DNA from: an uncultured Ruminococcus sp.
GTDB taxonomy: Bacteria; Bacillota; Clostridia; Oscillospirales; Acutalibacteraceae
NCBI GenBank assembly: GCA_902786345.1
Contig: CADACB010000034.1
Coordinates: 1-40,266, forward strand
Reading direction: 5' to 3'
DNA: 40,266 nt
Positions 7,222 to 15,334 of the stretch are shown here, one piece after another. Position 1 is the stretch's first letter. Each line of letters opens with the position of its first letter. The notes beneath the pieces were generated by a model that made no database searches, had not been told where the DNA came from, and saw nothing but the letters and a program-made list of their open reading frames with translations. A program made the translations under genes and the position numbers.

Positions 7222-9648
7222 ATGAGAAAAACAGACATAAGTAAATATAATGAAGATGCTTCTTATACTTCTCCTTCCGTTACAGTAGGTTCGGTTTTTA
7301 AGGAATTTTTTGCACTTATCGGAAAGATTCTTATGACATCGTTTCTTGTACTTATAATAACAGGTATAGTCATATTGATCTCGATGGTGTTTTATATTAT
7401 GGATGTTGCAAATGAACCTCTTAATATAAATCTGAGCAAGATGAAGCTCAGTCAGACAAGCTATATTCGTGTTTTGAATGAAAATGATGAGTGGGAGGAT
7501 TACCGCCAGCTTTATTCCACTGAGAACCGTGTATGGGTTAGCTATAAGGATATTCCGAAGCATATGGTTGACGCTCAGGTAGCTATTGAAGATAAACGTT
7601 TTTATGAGCACGACGGAGTTGATATGAAGAGAACTGCCGGCGCAGTATTTACCCTTGCAACGGGCGGCAGGGAATTCGGAGGTTCTACCATAACTCAGCA
7701 GCTGATAAAAAATATAACAGATGATAATGAGGTAAGTGTTACAAGAAAGCTCAGAGAGATTTTCAGGGCTTTGAAGCTTGAAAAGGAATATTCAAAGGAT
7801 GATATTATTGAAGCATATCTTAATATTGTAAATTACGGAAGCGGATGCCGTGGCGTACAGTCAGCGGCAAGACTTTATTTTAATAAAGATATTCGGGATT
7901 GCACAATTGCGGAATGTGCCGCTATTGCAGGAATCACACAGAATCCTTATGCATTTGATCCTCTGACCTTCCCTGAGAAGAACAAGGAACGCCGCGAGGT
8001 TGTTATAGATCAGATGTATGAACAGGAGAAGATAACAGAGGCTGAATATAAAGAAGCAGTCAAGGAATCCGAAAATATGAAATTTGTCGGATATGTTATT
8101 GAAGAAGAGGATGACGAGCCCAGTGATTGGAACTGGTATGATGACAGGGTTTTCCGTGATGTTTCAAGAGATCTTGCAGCAGAACTCAATATAAGCGTTG
8201 ATGCTGCTGAGGATATGATATATAACGAAGGCCTTTATATATACAGTGCGATGGATAAAAAAGCACAGGAGATAGCCGAAAAAAAGGTGAGAGAATGGAA
8301 AACACCGAATGATCCGACCCTTGATGTTGGCTATATGCTGATGGACTTTGACGGCAGAATTTTTGCAACAGTCGGCGGAAGACAGGAGAAGGACGGTCGT
8401 CTATTGTGGGATAATGCATCACAGTCTTCGCTGCAGCCGGGTTCTACCATAAAACCGCTGTCATCCTATGTATTGGCACTCGATCAAAAGAAGATAAATT
8501 ATTCATCACTAATTTCCGACACACCGCATGCTAACTGGTCGGCAAACGGAGCCGGACCAAATAACTGGTATTTGCAATATTACGGTAACATAACCGTGAA
8601 CCGTGCACTGAATATATCGTCAAATGCTGCGACAGTAAGTGTATTGGATATGGTAGGAATGGAAGCAAGCTACAACTTCCTTACCAAGAGTCTTGGTTTC
8701 AAGCACCTTGATGAGGAACATGACAGAGAAAATCTTTCAGGTCTTTCCATAGGAGGCTTTTACGGCGGCGTTACTGTTGAAGAAATGACTGCTGCATATG
8801 CAATATTCTGTAACGGCGGATATTACTATGAACCATACACGTATTTTTATGTAACTGATAATGACGGAAATGTTCTCCTTGATAACCGCGACAGAGGTAA
8901 GCCTGATCAGGTTATTTCAACAGAAACGTCAACTATAATGAATAGACTGCTTTCAGATGTTGTTAACTCGGGAGGAGAAACACTTGGTTACAGAGCGCAA
9001 ATAGACGGTTGGGATATTATCGGAAAAACCGGTACTACCGACAGTTCGTTTGACAACTGGTTTCTGGGAGCATCGCCATATGCCGTTTCAGGAATATGGA
9101 CAGGGCATAAGCAGCCGTCAGAAATTGCTAAGGAAGAACAAAGTGCTGTTCACTATCTGTGGCGAGATATTATGGCAGAGTGGCTTAAGGACAAAGCAAG
9201 TAAGACCTATAATCTTGGAGGAAATGTTGAACAGCATAATTTCATCAAGAGTTCAGGTATGCTGACAACGTACTCCGGAGGAGATAAAATATGGACAGGC
9301 TATTATACCAACGACAATATGCCTGCATATGATACAAAAGATCCATATGCTAAGCCTAAGCCTGTTGAAACAAGTAAAACGGAAAATTCGGATGATGAGG
9401 ATTCTGATGACGAAGATTCCGGTGATGAAAGTTCGGATGAAGAATCCTCTGATGCAAGCGACCAGAGCTCGGATGACGGTCAGAGCTCAGATCAGGCGTC
9501 TGATATAGAAAGCAGTACAGAGTCTCCGGATGAAAGCTCGGATGACGGCTCATCAGATGAGCCGCTTCCGCCTGATGAAAGTTCTGCAGAACCTGAGGTT
9601 TCCGGTGATTCGCCGCCGAATGGTGCAGAAGAGTCTTCAGCAGCATAG
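7222..9648 (+). CDS. Class A penicillin-binding protein (PBP1A-type)
   Basis: A bifunctional peptidoglycan synthase of 808 aa. A short cytoplasmic N-terminus leads to one membrane helix at about residues 33-60. The glycosyltransferase (GT51) domain has the catalytic E123 in IEDKRFYEHDGVD and GGSTITQQLIKN. The transpeptidase domain has S408-T-I-K (active-site serine), SSN and K602-T-G-T. The last 90 or so residues are a Ser/Asp/Glu-rich low-complexity tail that would lie outside the cell. The longest frame starts at ATG 7183, but AGGAGG at 7205-7210 points to ATG 7222, which I use (the spacer of 11 is somewhat long). hom follows after 45 bases with no terminator seen, so read-through is possible. 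Confidence 0.95.
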   Translation: MRKTDISKYNEDASYTSPSVTVGSVFKEFFALIGKILMTSFLVLIITGIVILISMVFYIMDVANEPLNINLSKMKLSQTSYIRVLNENDEWEDYRQLYSTENRVWVSYKDIPKHMVDAQVAIEDKRFYEHDGVDMKRTAGAVFTLATGGREFGGSTITQQLIKNITDDNEVSVTRKLREIFRALKLEKEYSKDDIIEAYLNIVNYGSGCRGVQSAARLYFNKDIRDCTIAECAAIAGITQNPYAFDPLTFPEKNKERREVVIDQMYEQEKITEAEYKEAVKESENMKFVGYVIEEEDDEPSDWNWYDDRVFRDVSRDLAAELNISVDAAEDMIYNEGLYIYSAMDKKAQEIAEKKVREWKTPNDPTLDVGYMLMDFDGRIFATVGGRQEKDGRLLWDNASQSSLQPGSTIKPLSSYVLALDQKKINYSSLISDTPHANWSANGAGPNNWYLQYYGNITVNRALNISSNAATVSVLDMVGMEASYNFLTKSLGFKHLDEEHDRENLSGLSIGGFYGGVTVEEMTAAYAIFCNGGYYYEPYTYFYVTDNDGNVLLDNRDRGKPDQVISTETSTIMNRLLSDVVNSGGETLGYRAQIDGWDIIGKTGTTDSSFDNWFLGASPYAVSGIWTGHKQPSEIAKEEQSAVHYLWRDIMAEWLKDKASKTYNLGGNVEQHNFIKSSGMLTTYSGGDKIWTGYYTNDNMPAYDTKDPYAKPKPVETSKTENSDDEDSDDEDSGDESSDEESSDASDQSSDDGQSSDQASDIESSTESPDESSDDGSSDEPLPPDESSAEPEVSGDSPPNGAEESSAA

Positions 9649-9693
9649 ATTATGGATAATATGTAATACTTTAAATAAAGGAGTTTAAATTTT

Positions 9694-10938
9694 ATGGTAC
9701 AATCAGCAGTAATGGGTTATGGTGTAGTCGGATCGGGTGTAGTAGAGGTACTTACCGAGCACAAGGACAGTATTGCAAGACGCACTAAAGAGGAGATCGG
9801 TATAAAATATATACTTGATATAAGAGATTTTCCCGACAGCCCATTTCAGGATAAATTTACAAAATCATTTGAGGATATATTGAACGATGATGAAGTAAAG
9901 GTTGTAGCTGAGGTTATGGGAGGAGTACATCCTGCATATGAATTTACAAAGCAGTGCCTTGAAAGAGGAAAGAGTGTTGTAACCTCAAATAAAGAGCTTG
10001 TGGCAACAAAGGGAGCTGAGCTTCTTAAAATTGCAAAAAAGAATAATGTAAATTATCTTTTTGAAGCGAGTGTGGGCGGCGGCATACCGATCATCAGACC
10101 GCTTTCACAGTGCCTTGCTGCAAATGATGTTATTGAGATTGCAGGCATACTTAACGGAACAACAAATTTTATACTTACTAAAATGATTAGAGAGAGTATG
10201 TCTTTTGAGGATGCTTTGAAAATGGCACAAAATCTCGGATATGCGGAAAAAGATCCTACGGCTGACATAGAAGGATACGATGCCGGCAGAAAGATATGTA
10301 TACTTGCTTCTCTTGCTTATGGTAAACACGTATATCCTCAATATGTTCATACACAGGGCATCACCAAAATCACCCTTGAGGATGTTGCCTATGCTGCATC
10401 ATGGGGAGGCGTGATTAAGCTTATCGGTCAGGTTAAAAAGCTTGAGGATGATACGCTTGATATAACTGTAGAACCAATGTTCATAGAAAAAAGCAGCCAG
10501 ATTGCCAGCGTTGATGATGTATTCAACGGCATACTTGTTAGGGGCGATTCAACAGGAGATGTTGTGTTCTATGGTAAAGGAGCAGGTAAGCTTCCAACTG
10601 CAAGTGCGGTTGTTGCGGATATTATTGATTGTGTAAAGCATCTGAACAAGAGAAAGTATCTTGATTGGGCAGACGGCGACGAAACAATCGTTAAGCCATA
10701 TAGTGAGACCAAATATCCTGTTTACATAAGAGTAGAGGTAGAAGATAAACAAAATGCATTCAATAAAGCACTTGAGCTTTTTTCAAATGCACGTGCTCTT
10801 GTCAGGGCTAATGCAGGTGAGAATGAATTGGCATTTGTGACTGATGAAATGACTGTTTCGCAGCAGGAAAAGTCTGTTAAGGCATTTGAAGAATCAGGTT
10901 ATAAAGTATTGTCTAAAATCCGTATTTCGGATTTATAA
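9694..10938 (+). CDS. hom: Homoserine dehydrogenase
   Basis: The 414-aa enzyme reduces aspartate semialdehyde to homoserine with NAD(P)H, on the threonine/methionine branch. It shows the N-terminal nucleotide-binding GYGVVGSG, the catalytic-domain run GGGIPIIRPL, the signature region ILNGTTNFILTKM, and DPTADIEGYDAGRK. A C-terminal ACT-like domain (about 345-414) suggests feedback inhibition, usually by threonine in this family. AAGGAG lies upstream of the start. lysC begins 25 bases after the stop, so the two genes form an aspartate-pathway operon. I saw no leader, T-box or riboswitch in the 45 bases before hom. Confidence 0.95.
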   Translation: MVQSAVMGYGVVGSGVVEVLTEHKDSIARRTKEEIGIKYILDIRDFPDSPFQDKFTKSFEDILNDDEVKVVAEVMGGVHPAYEFTKQCLERGKSVVTSNKELVATKGAELLKIAKKNNVNYLFEASVGGGIPIIRPLSQCLAANDVIEIAGILNGTTNFILTKMIRESMSFEDALKMAQNLGYAEKDPTADIEGYDAGRKICILASLAYGKHVYPQYVHTQGITKITLEDVAYAASWGGVIKLIGQVKKLEDDTLDITVEPMFIEKSSQIASVDDVFNGILVRGDSTGDVVFYGKGAGKLPTASAVVADIIDCVKHLNKRKYLDWADGDETIVKPYSETKYPVYIRVEVEDKQNAFNKALELFSNARALVRANAGENELAFVTDEMTVSQQEKSVKAFEESGYKVLSKIRISDL

Positions 10939-10963
10939 TAAAAAGTAAAATGGAGGAGAGAAA

Positions 10964-12178
10964 ATGAGTTTAATCGTACAGAAATTCGGAGGAAGCTCGG
11001 TTGCAAATGCAGAGCGAGTTTTTAATGTTGCCAAAATTGTAACAGATACATACAAACAGGGCAATAGTGTTGTTGTAGTTGTATCTGCCCAGGGCGACAC
11101 CACTGATGATCTCATTGAGAAAGCCAACGAAATCAACCCAGATGCTTCAAAAAGAGAGAAGGATATGCTGCTTGCAGCCGGAGAACAGATCTCAATTTCA
11201 CTGCTTGCAATGGCAATAGAAAAACTTGGTTTTCCTGTTGTATCACTTCTCGGCTGGCAGGCAGGTTTTAATACCACATCTGCCTATACATCGGCAAGAA
11301 TTAAAAGAATAAAGACAGACAGAATTGAAAAAGAGCTGGATAAAAAGAATATTGTTGTTGTTGCCGGATTCCAGGGAATTAATAAATATGAAGATGTAAC
11401 CACACTCGGCAGAGGCGGTTCAGATACAAGTGCGGTTGCAATTGCAGCAGCAATGCACGCTGATCTTTGTCAGATATTTACCGATGTTGAGGGTGTTTAT
11501 ACAGCAGATCCCCGTAAGGTAAAGAACGCAGCCAAACTCAAAGCAATTTCATATGACGAAATGCTGGAGCTTGCAACTCTTGGTGCACAGGTTCTTAATA
11601 ACAGAAGCGTTGAGATGGCAAAAAAATATAACATTGAGCTTGAGGTGCTTTCCAGTCTTACAAGAGCACCCGGTACTATAGTTAAGGAGGCAGCAAAAAT
11701 GGAAAAAATGTTGATAAGCGGTGTTGCAAAGGATACGAATGTGGCAAGAATCTCTGTTGTAGGTGTGCCGGATAATCCGGGTCTTGCATTCAAGATGTTC
11801 TCAAAGCTTTCTGCTAAGGGTATAAATGTTGATATTATTCTTCAGTCAATCGGTCGTGACGGTACAAAGGATATATCCTTCACAGTTGCTAAGGATAACG
11901 CAAAGGATGCAGCAGTAGCAATGGAGGAGTATGTTGCAAATGTTGGCGGTAAGTCTGTACTTATAGATGAAAAGGTAGCAAAGATCTCTATTGTTGGTGC
12001 AGGTATGGAAAGCCACGCTGGAGTTGCTACAAAAATGTTTGAAGCACTTTATGATGCACAGATCAACATTCGTATGATCTCCACAAGTGAAATCAAGGTT
12101 TCTGTTCTTATTGACGAGAAAGATGCAGATGCTGCGGTAAGTGCAATCCACTCAAAGTTCTTTGATGATGACAACTGA
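10964..12178 (+). CDS. lysC: Aspartate kinase
   Basis: The 404-aa enzyme phosphorylates aspartate, the first step towards lysine, threonine, methionine and diaminopimelate for the wall. KFGGSSV at the N-terminus, AAGEQIS, and GRGGSDTSAVAIAAA mark the kinase domain (1-240). Two ACT domains follow (about 262-404), as in the short Bacillus-type aspartokinases that are regulated by an end product such as lysine. TGGAGG lies before the ATG. A strong internal Shine-Dalgarno and in-frame ATG at codon 246 (11699) allow a separate regulatory beta subunit; see that entry. It ends the hom-lysC unit, with a strong terminator after it. Confidence 0.95.
   Translation: MSLIVQKFGGSSVANAERVFNVAKIVTDTYKQGNSVVVVVSAQGDTTDDLIEKANEINPDASKREKDMLLAAGEQISISLLAMAIEKLGFPVVSLLGWQAGFNTTSAYTSARIKRIKTDRIEKELDKKNIVVVAGFQGINKYEDVTTLGRGGSDTSAVAIAAAMHADLCQIFTDVEGVYTADPRKVKNAAKLKAISYDEMLELATLGAQVLNNRSVEMAKKYNIELEVLSSLTRAPGTIVKEAAKMEKMLISGVAKDTNVARISVVGVPDNPGLAFKMFSKLSAKGINVDIILQSIGRDGTKDISFTVAKDNAKDAAVAMEEYVANVGGKSVLIDEKVAKISIVGAGMESHAGVATKMFEALYDAQINIRMISTSEIKVSVLIDEKDADAAVSAIHSKFFDDDN
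11699..12178 (+). CDS. lysC: Internal in-frame aspartokinase beta subunit (predicted)
   Basis: Inside lysC, AAGGAGG at 11684-11690 is followed by an 8-base spacer and an in-frame ATG at codon 246. Translation from here would give a 159-aa protein with only the two ACT domains. Bacillus subtilis lysC is known to make alpha and beta subunits from in-frame overlapping starts, and its beta subunit covers the same C-terminal region. The Shine-Dalgarno match and spacing are seen directly; production of the beta protein is inferred. Confidence 0.72.
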   Translation: MEKMLISGVAKDTNVARISVVGVPDNPGLAFKMFSKLSAKGINVDIILQSIGRDGTKDISFTVAKDNAKDAAVAMEEYVANVGGKSVLIDEKVAKISIVGAGMESHAGVATKMFEALYDAQINIRMISTSEIKVSVLIDEKDADAAVSAIHSKFFDDDN

Positions 12179-12215
12179 TTTCATTTTATAAAAAGGAATT
12201 AATAGCCGTAAATTC

Positions 12216-12252
12216 AAAGGCACAGGAGAGATGAATGCTCCTGTGCCTTTTT
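12216..12252 (+). terminator. Terminator after lysC
   Basis: A perfect 13-bp stem (12216-12228 with 12238-12250), 9-base loop, with a T5 run at 12248-12252. Confidence 0.92.
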
Positions 12253-12282
12253 GCAATGTTGAATAATCCGGAAAGATAAAAA

Positions 12283-12312
12283 CAACACGAATACTCAGTG
12301 GTATTCGTGTTG
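12283..12312 (-). terminator. Terminator of the PucR-type regulator gene
   Basis: A perfect 12-bp stem (12283-12294 with 12301-12312) and a 6-base loop lie just past the minus-strand stop. On that strand the stem is followed by TTTTT. Confidence 0.88.
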
Positions 12313-12317
12313 GAATT

Positions 12318-13403
12318 TTAATATTTTATTGGGTTAGATGAAAGATACTTCTTAACCATAAGAGCAACCTTGAATACGATAGCATCCTCAAATTCTCTTA
12401 AGTCAAGACCTGTTAGTTTTTTGATTTTTTCAAGACGATAAACAAGTGTATTTCTATGCACAAAAAGCTTTCTCGAGGTTTCGGAAACATTAAGATTATT
12501 TTCAAAGAAGCGTTGGATAGTGAAGAGAGTTTCCTGATCAAGAGACTCTATTGAACCTCTTTTGAAAACTTCTTTCAGGAACATATCACAAAGAGTTGTC
12601 GGAAGCTGATAAACCAGTCTTGCAATGCCAAGGTTATCATAGCTGATGATAGTGCGCTCAGTATCGAATACCTTACCCACTTCAAGAGCTACCTGAGCTT
12701 CTTTGAAGGAACGAGCAAGATCCTTTATACCTGTTACCGGTGTACCAATACCGATGACACAATGAGTATAGAATTCGCCTGAAAGCGTATCAACAATTGA
12801 GCTTGCAAGCTTCTCAAGATCTTTAGAATCAATATCGTTCTTGATTTCTTTAACAAGGGCAATGTCGGTTTCGTTAATGTTTATAACAAAGTCCTTTGAT
12901 TTATCAGGGAAAAGATTCTGGATTACGTCGTAAGCTGATATGTCTGTTTTAGATGAGATCTTAATCAGCAGACACACTCTTGTAACGTCAGAGTTAAAAC
13001 GAAGCTCCCTTGATTTCAGATATATATCGCCTGGAAGAATGTTGTCAAGTATTACATTTTTGATAAAGTTGCCCCTGTCATATTTTTCATCGTAATACTG
13101 TTTTATACTGCCTAAGGATATGGCAAGTATAGCGGCATATTTCTGAGCGGCATAATCGTTTCCTGCTACAAAAACGGCATATTCACCTCTTGGCTTGTTG
13201 CCGAAGGATTTATATGTATAGCCGTTAAGAACGAAGGGAGCAGCTGATGTGAGCATTTCGGAAGTAATGTGCTCGTTAACTTCACCGATTTTTCCAAGCT
13301 CGCTGCATGCAATAACTACAGAAGTTTCATCGATAACACCAATTGTTCTGTCTATAGTATCACGCATCTGGTGGATAACACCCTGAAATAATCTGTTAGA
13401 CAT
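12318..13403 (-). CDS. PucR/CdaR-type transcriptional regulator
   Basis: A 361-aa protein. The C-terminal 60 residues (FFENNLNVSETSRKLFVHRNTLVYRLEKIKKLTGLDL) match the PucR-type helix-turn-helix, found in CdaR and related regulators. The middle (about 120-260) looks like the GGDEF-like CdaR domain, and the N-terminus (IHQMRDTIDRTIGVIDETSVVIACSE) resembles the putative sugar-diacid sensing domain. It is predicted to be a cytoplasmic DNA-binding regulator with an unknown small-molecule signal. GAGGG precedes the ATG. It stands alone, with its own terminator, facing lysC. No adjacent catabolic gene names its ligand, though hom-lysC and the U32 gene flank it. Confidence 0.85.
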   Translation of the reverse strand: MSNRLFQGVIHQMRDTIDRTIGVIDETSVVIACSELGKIGEVNEHITSEMLTSAAPFVLNGYTYKSFGNKPRGEYAVFVAGNDYAAQKYAAILAISLGSIKQYYDEKYDRGNFIKNVILDNILPGDIYLKSRELRFNSDVTRVCLLIKISSKTDISAYDVIQNLFPDKSKDFVININETDIALVKEIKNDIDSKDLEKLASSIVDTLSGEFYTHCVIGIGTPVTGIKDLARSFKEAQVALEVGKVFDTERTIISYDNLGIARLVYQLPTTLCDMFLKEVFKRGSIESLDQETLFTIQRFFENNLNVSETSRKLFVHRNTLVYRLEKIKKLTGLDLREFEDAIVFKVALMVKKYLSSNPIKY

Positions 13404-13787
13404 ATATTTTCCCTCACTTTAAAATATTATATTTTATTATGACTTACGGTTTAAATTGATAGTCTGTCAATATCGCTATATACATTTTACACAAATTTAA
13501 ATTAAATTGCAACCTTTTTAACAAAATTTTATAGAAAATTTATATAACAATGATTTAAAAATTATAATATATAACAAAATGTATTAAAACTCAACAAAAA
13601 TAATAAAATCTCATAAAAATCTCTTGTAAGAAATAATTATGGGAGTTAGTGGTGAATCTTGCTAGCAATTGTTGATTTAAGTGGATTGCTTTCAGTGGAT
13701 TAGCGATAAATGATGTTGCAATTTGCTTAAGTAAATGATATAATTAAAAAACTTAAATTTGTGGAAAACAGTAAATGAGGGATAGAT
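13404..13787. other. 384-bp AT-rich intergenic region
   Basis: The spacer between divergent genes. I see a promoter for the U32 gene at its right end and two AGTGGATT copies (13680-13687, 13694-13701) just upstream of it. No open frame, RNA gene or strong hairpin was found. The minus-strand promoter of the regulator is not clear. Confidence 0.6.
13716..13744 (+). promoter_or_regulatory. Promoter of the U32 protein gene
   Basis: TTGCAA (13716-13721), 17 bases, TATAAT (13739-13744). It begins 15 bases after the second AGTGGATT repeat. Confidence 0.72.
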
Positions 13788-15002
13788 ATGTTCAGGGGAG
13801 AATTGCTTTCTCCGGCAGGTGATGCCGAGTGCTTTGAAAGTGCATTAAGATTTGGAGCAGATGCAATTTATCTTGCAGGCAAACAGTTTGGTATGAGAAG
13901 TGCACCGTCAAATTTTGATATGGATACACTTGCCGGGTGTATAAAAAAAGCCCACGAAAAGAATGTAAAGGTTTATGTTACCTGCAACACACTTCCTAGG
14001 AACGAAGAAATTGATCGTATGCCTGAGTTTCTTGAACAGGTGGCTGAATGCGGGGCAGACGCATTTATCATAGCTGACTTGGGTGTGATGTCGCTTGCAG
14101 CAAAATATGCACCTAAGGTAGAACGGCATATTTCAACTCAGGCAGGAGTTGTAAATTATCAGACAGCAAGATTTCTTTATGATATGGGTGCTTCTCGTGT
14201 TGTTCTTGCAAGAGAGCTTTCTCTTGATGATATTGCAGGCATCAGGGCAAAAACTAATCCCAGGCTTGAAATAGAAGTATTTGTACACGGATCTATGTGT
14301 GTGTCATTTTCCGGAAGATGTCTGATTTCCAGCTATATGGTTGGCAGAGACGCTAACAGGGGGGATTGTGCACAGCCGTGCAGATGGAAATATCATTTGT
14401 TTGAAGAACATCGTGACGGACAATATTTTCCTGTAGTTGAAGAAAATGGCGGCACATATTTGTATAACTCACGTGATTTATGTATGATAGAACATATTGA
14501 CGATATTCTTAAGGCAGGAGTAAAAAGTCTTAAAATTGAGGGCAGAGCAAAATCATCATATTATGTTGCTGTTACAACAAATGCTTATCGTCACGCACTT
14601 GACGATTATTACGAACAGGGTGAAAACTGGAAGCTTTCCCCATGGATAAAGGAAGAGCTTGAAAAGGTAAGTCACCGTGAATATAACACCGGATTTTTCT
14701 ATGGAGGAGAGCCTGGACAGGTTACATCAGACGGTGGATATATAAGAAAATATGAAGTTGTTGCGGTATGTGATGAATATAAGGACGGCATAGCATATCT
14801 CACACAGAGGAACAGATTTTTTTCGGGGGATACTGTTGATATACTTCCACCAGACGGTATACCGTTTAACCTGAAAATTGAAAATATGTATAATGAACTG
14901 GGCGAACAAATTGATGCAGCTCCCCACGCAATGCAGAAGCTGACAGTCAGGACCGAAACGGAAATACCAAAAGGATCCCTTTTGCGAAAAGCAAGAAACT
15001 GA
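13788..15002 (+). CDS. U32-family protein (TrhP/RlhA-like)
   Basis: The 404-aa protein starts with the typical LLSPAGDAECFESALRFGADAIY. The U32 signature is at 162-200 (EVFVHGSMCVSFSGRC ... GDCAQPCRW), with four cysteines C171, C178, C194 and C198 that in characterised relatives bind an Fe-S cluster. Although named peptidases, well-studied U32 proteins hydroxylate RNA from prephenate: TrhP on tRNA U34, RlhA on 23S rRNA. A tRNA-hydroxylation role is therefore more likely than proteolysis, but which RNA is not visible. A C-terminal beta-rich domain spans about 320-404. GAGGG precedes the ATG. It is transcribed alone or with the tiny frame at 15056. Confidence 0.87.
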   Translation: MFRGELLSPAGDAECFESALRFGADAIYLAGKQFGMRSAPSNFDMDTLAGCIKKAHEKNVKVYVTCNTLPRNEEIDRMPEFLEQVAECGADAFIIADLGVMSLAAKYAPKVERHISTQAGVVNYQTARFLYDMGASRVVLARELSLDDIAGIRAKTNPRLEIEVFVHGSMCVSFSGRCLISSYMVGRDANRGDCAQPCRWKYHLFEEHRDGQYFPVVEENGGTYLYNSRDLCMIEHIDDILKAGVKSLKIEGRAKSSYYVAVTTNAYRHALDDYYEQGENWKLSPWIKEELEKVSHREYNTGFFYGGEPGQVTSDGGYIRKYEVVAVCDEYKDGIAYLTQRNRFFSGDTVDILPPDGIPFNLKIENMYNELGEQIDAAPHAMQKLTVRTETEIPKGSLLRKARN

Positions 15003-15055
15003 CTGTTTGCAAATAGTAAACATATACGTACTTTTTATGGCTATCCGAGGTAAAT

Positions 15056-15154
15056 ATGCTCTTGTCAGACATATTCTTAAGCGTTTTTAGATTTTTTATA
15101 TTTATAGATGTTATAATGTTATTATCGGCATTCTGCCTGAAAAAAAGAATATAA
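15056..15154 (+). CDS. Possible 32-residue hydrophobic peptide
   Basis: A short frame, MLLSDIFLSVFRFFIFIDVI continuing to LKKRI, with GAGGT five bases before its ATG. It is almost entirely one hydrophobic stretch with a basic C-terminal end, as in small single-pass membrane peptides. It lies 53 bases after the U32 gene. AT-rich DNA yields such hydrophobic frames by chance, so the case rests on the ribosome site alone. Confidence 0.3.
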   Translation: MLLSDIFLSVFRFFIFIDVIMLLSAFCLKKRI

Positions 15155-15226
15155 AATCAGGTCAGATAAATTTGTACCTGTCTGTACTGCACCGAACACA
15201 TTGAAAGAATCATATATATATATATG

Positions 15227-15284
15227 TATGTAAGGTATTGTTTTAGTTCAGGCATTATGTAAGGTATTGTTTTAGTTCAGGCAT
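15227..15284. repeat. Perfect 29-bp direct duplication
   Basis: Two adjacent identical 29-bp copies (15227-15255 and 15256-15284), each beginning TATGTAAGGTATTG and ending TTCAGGCAT, lie about 50 bases before the uvrB start. Confidence 0.95.
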
Positions 15285-15334
15285 TATACATAAAAAATTG
15301 ATGTTTGCTGAGGATATTCAGGGAGGATATAATA

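Larger units (their letters stand above)
15003..15334. other. 332-bp region between the U32 gene and uvrB
   Basis: Holds the possible short peptide frame (15056-15154), an AT dinucleotide run near 15211-15224 and a 29-bp direct duplication at 15227-15284. No LexA-like box was found ahead of uvrB and no clear promoter could be assigned. Confidence 0.6.

Noticed and set aside
9649-9693. Riboswitch or T-box before hom-lysC
   Set aside because: Only 45 bases are available and no such structure is present; the region before lysC is 25 bases.
13404-13787. tRNA or small RNA gene in the gap
   Set aside because: No cloverleaf-like arms or T-loop sequence could be found; no strong hairpin with a T-tract.
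15155-15334. LexA/SOS box for uvrB
   Set aside because: No GAAC-N4-GTTC type site was found in the upstream region.
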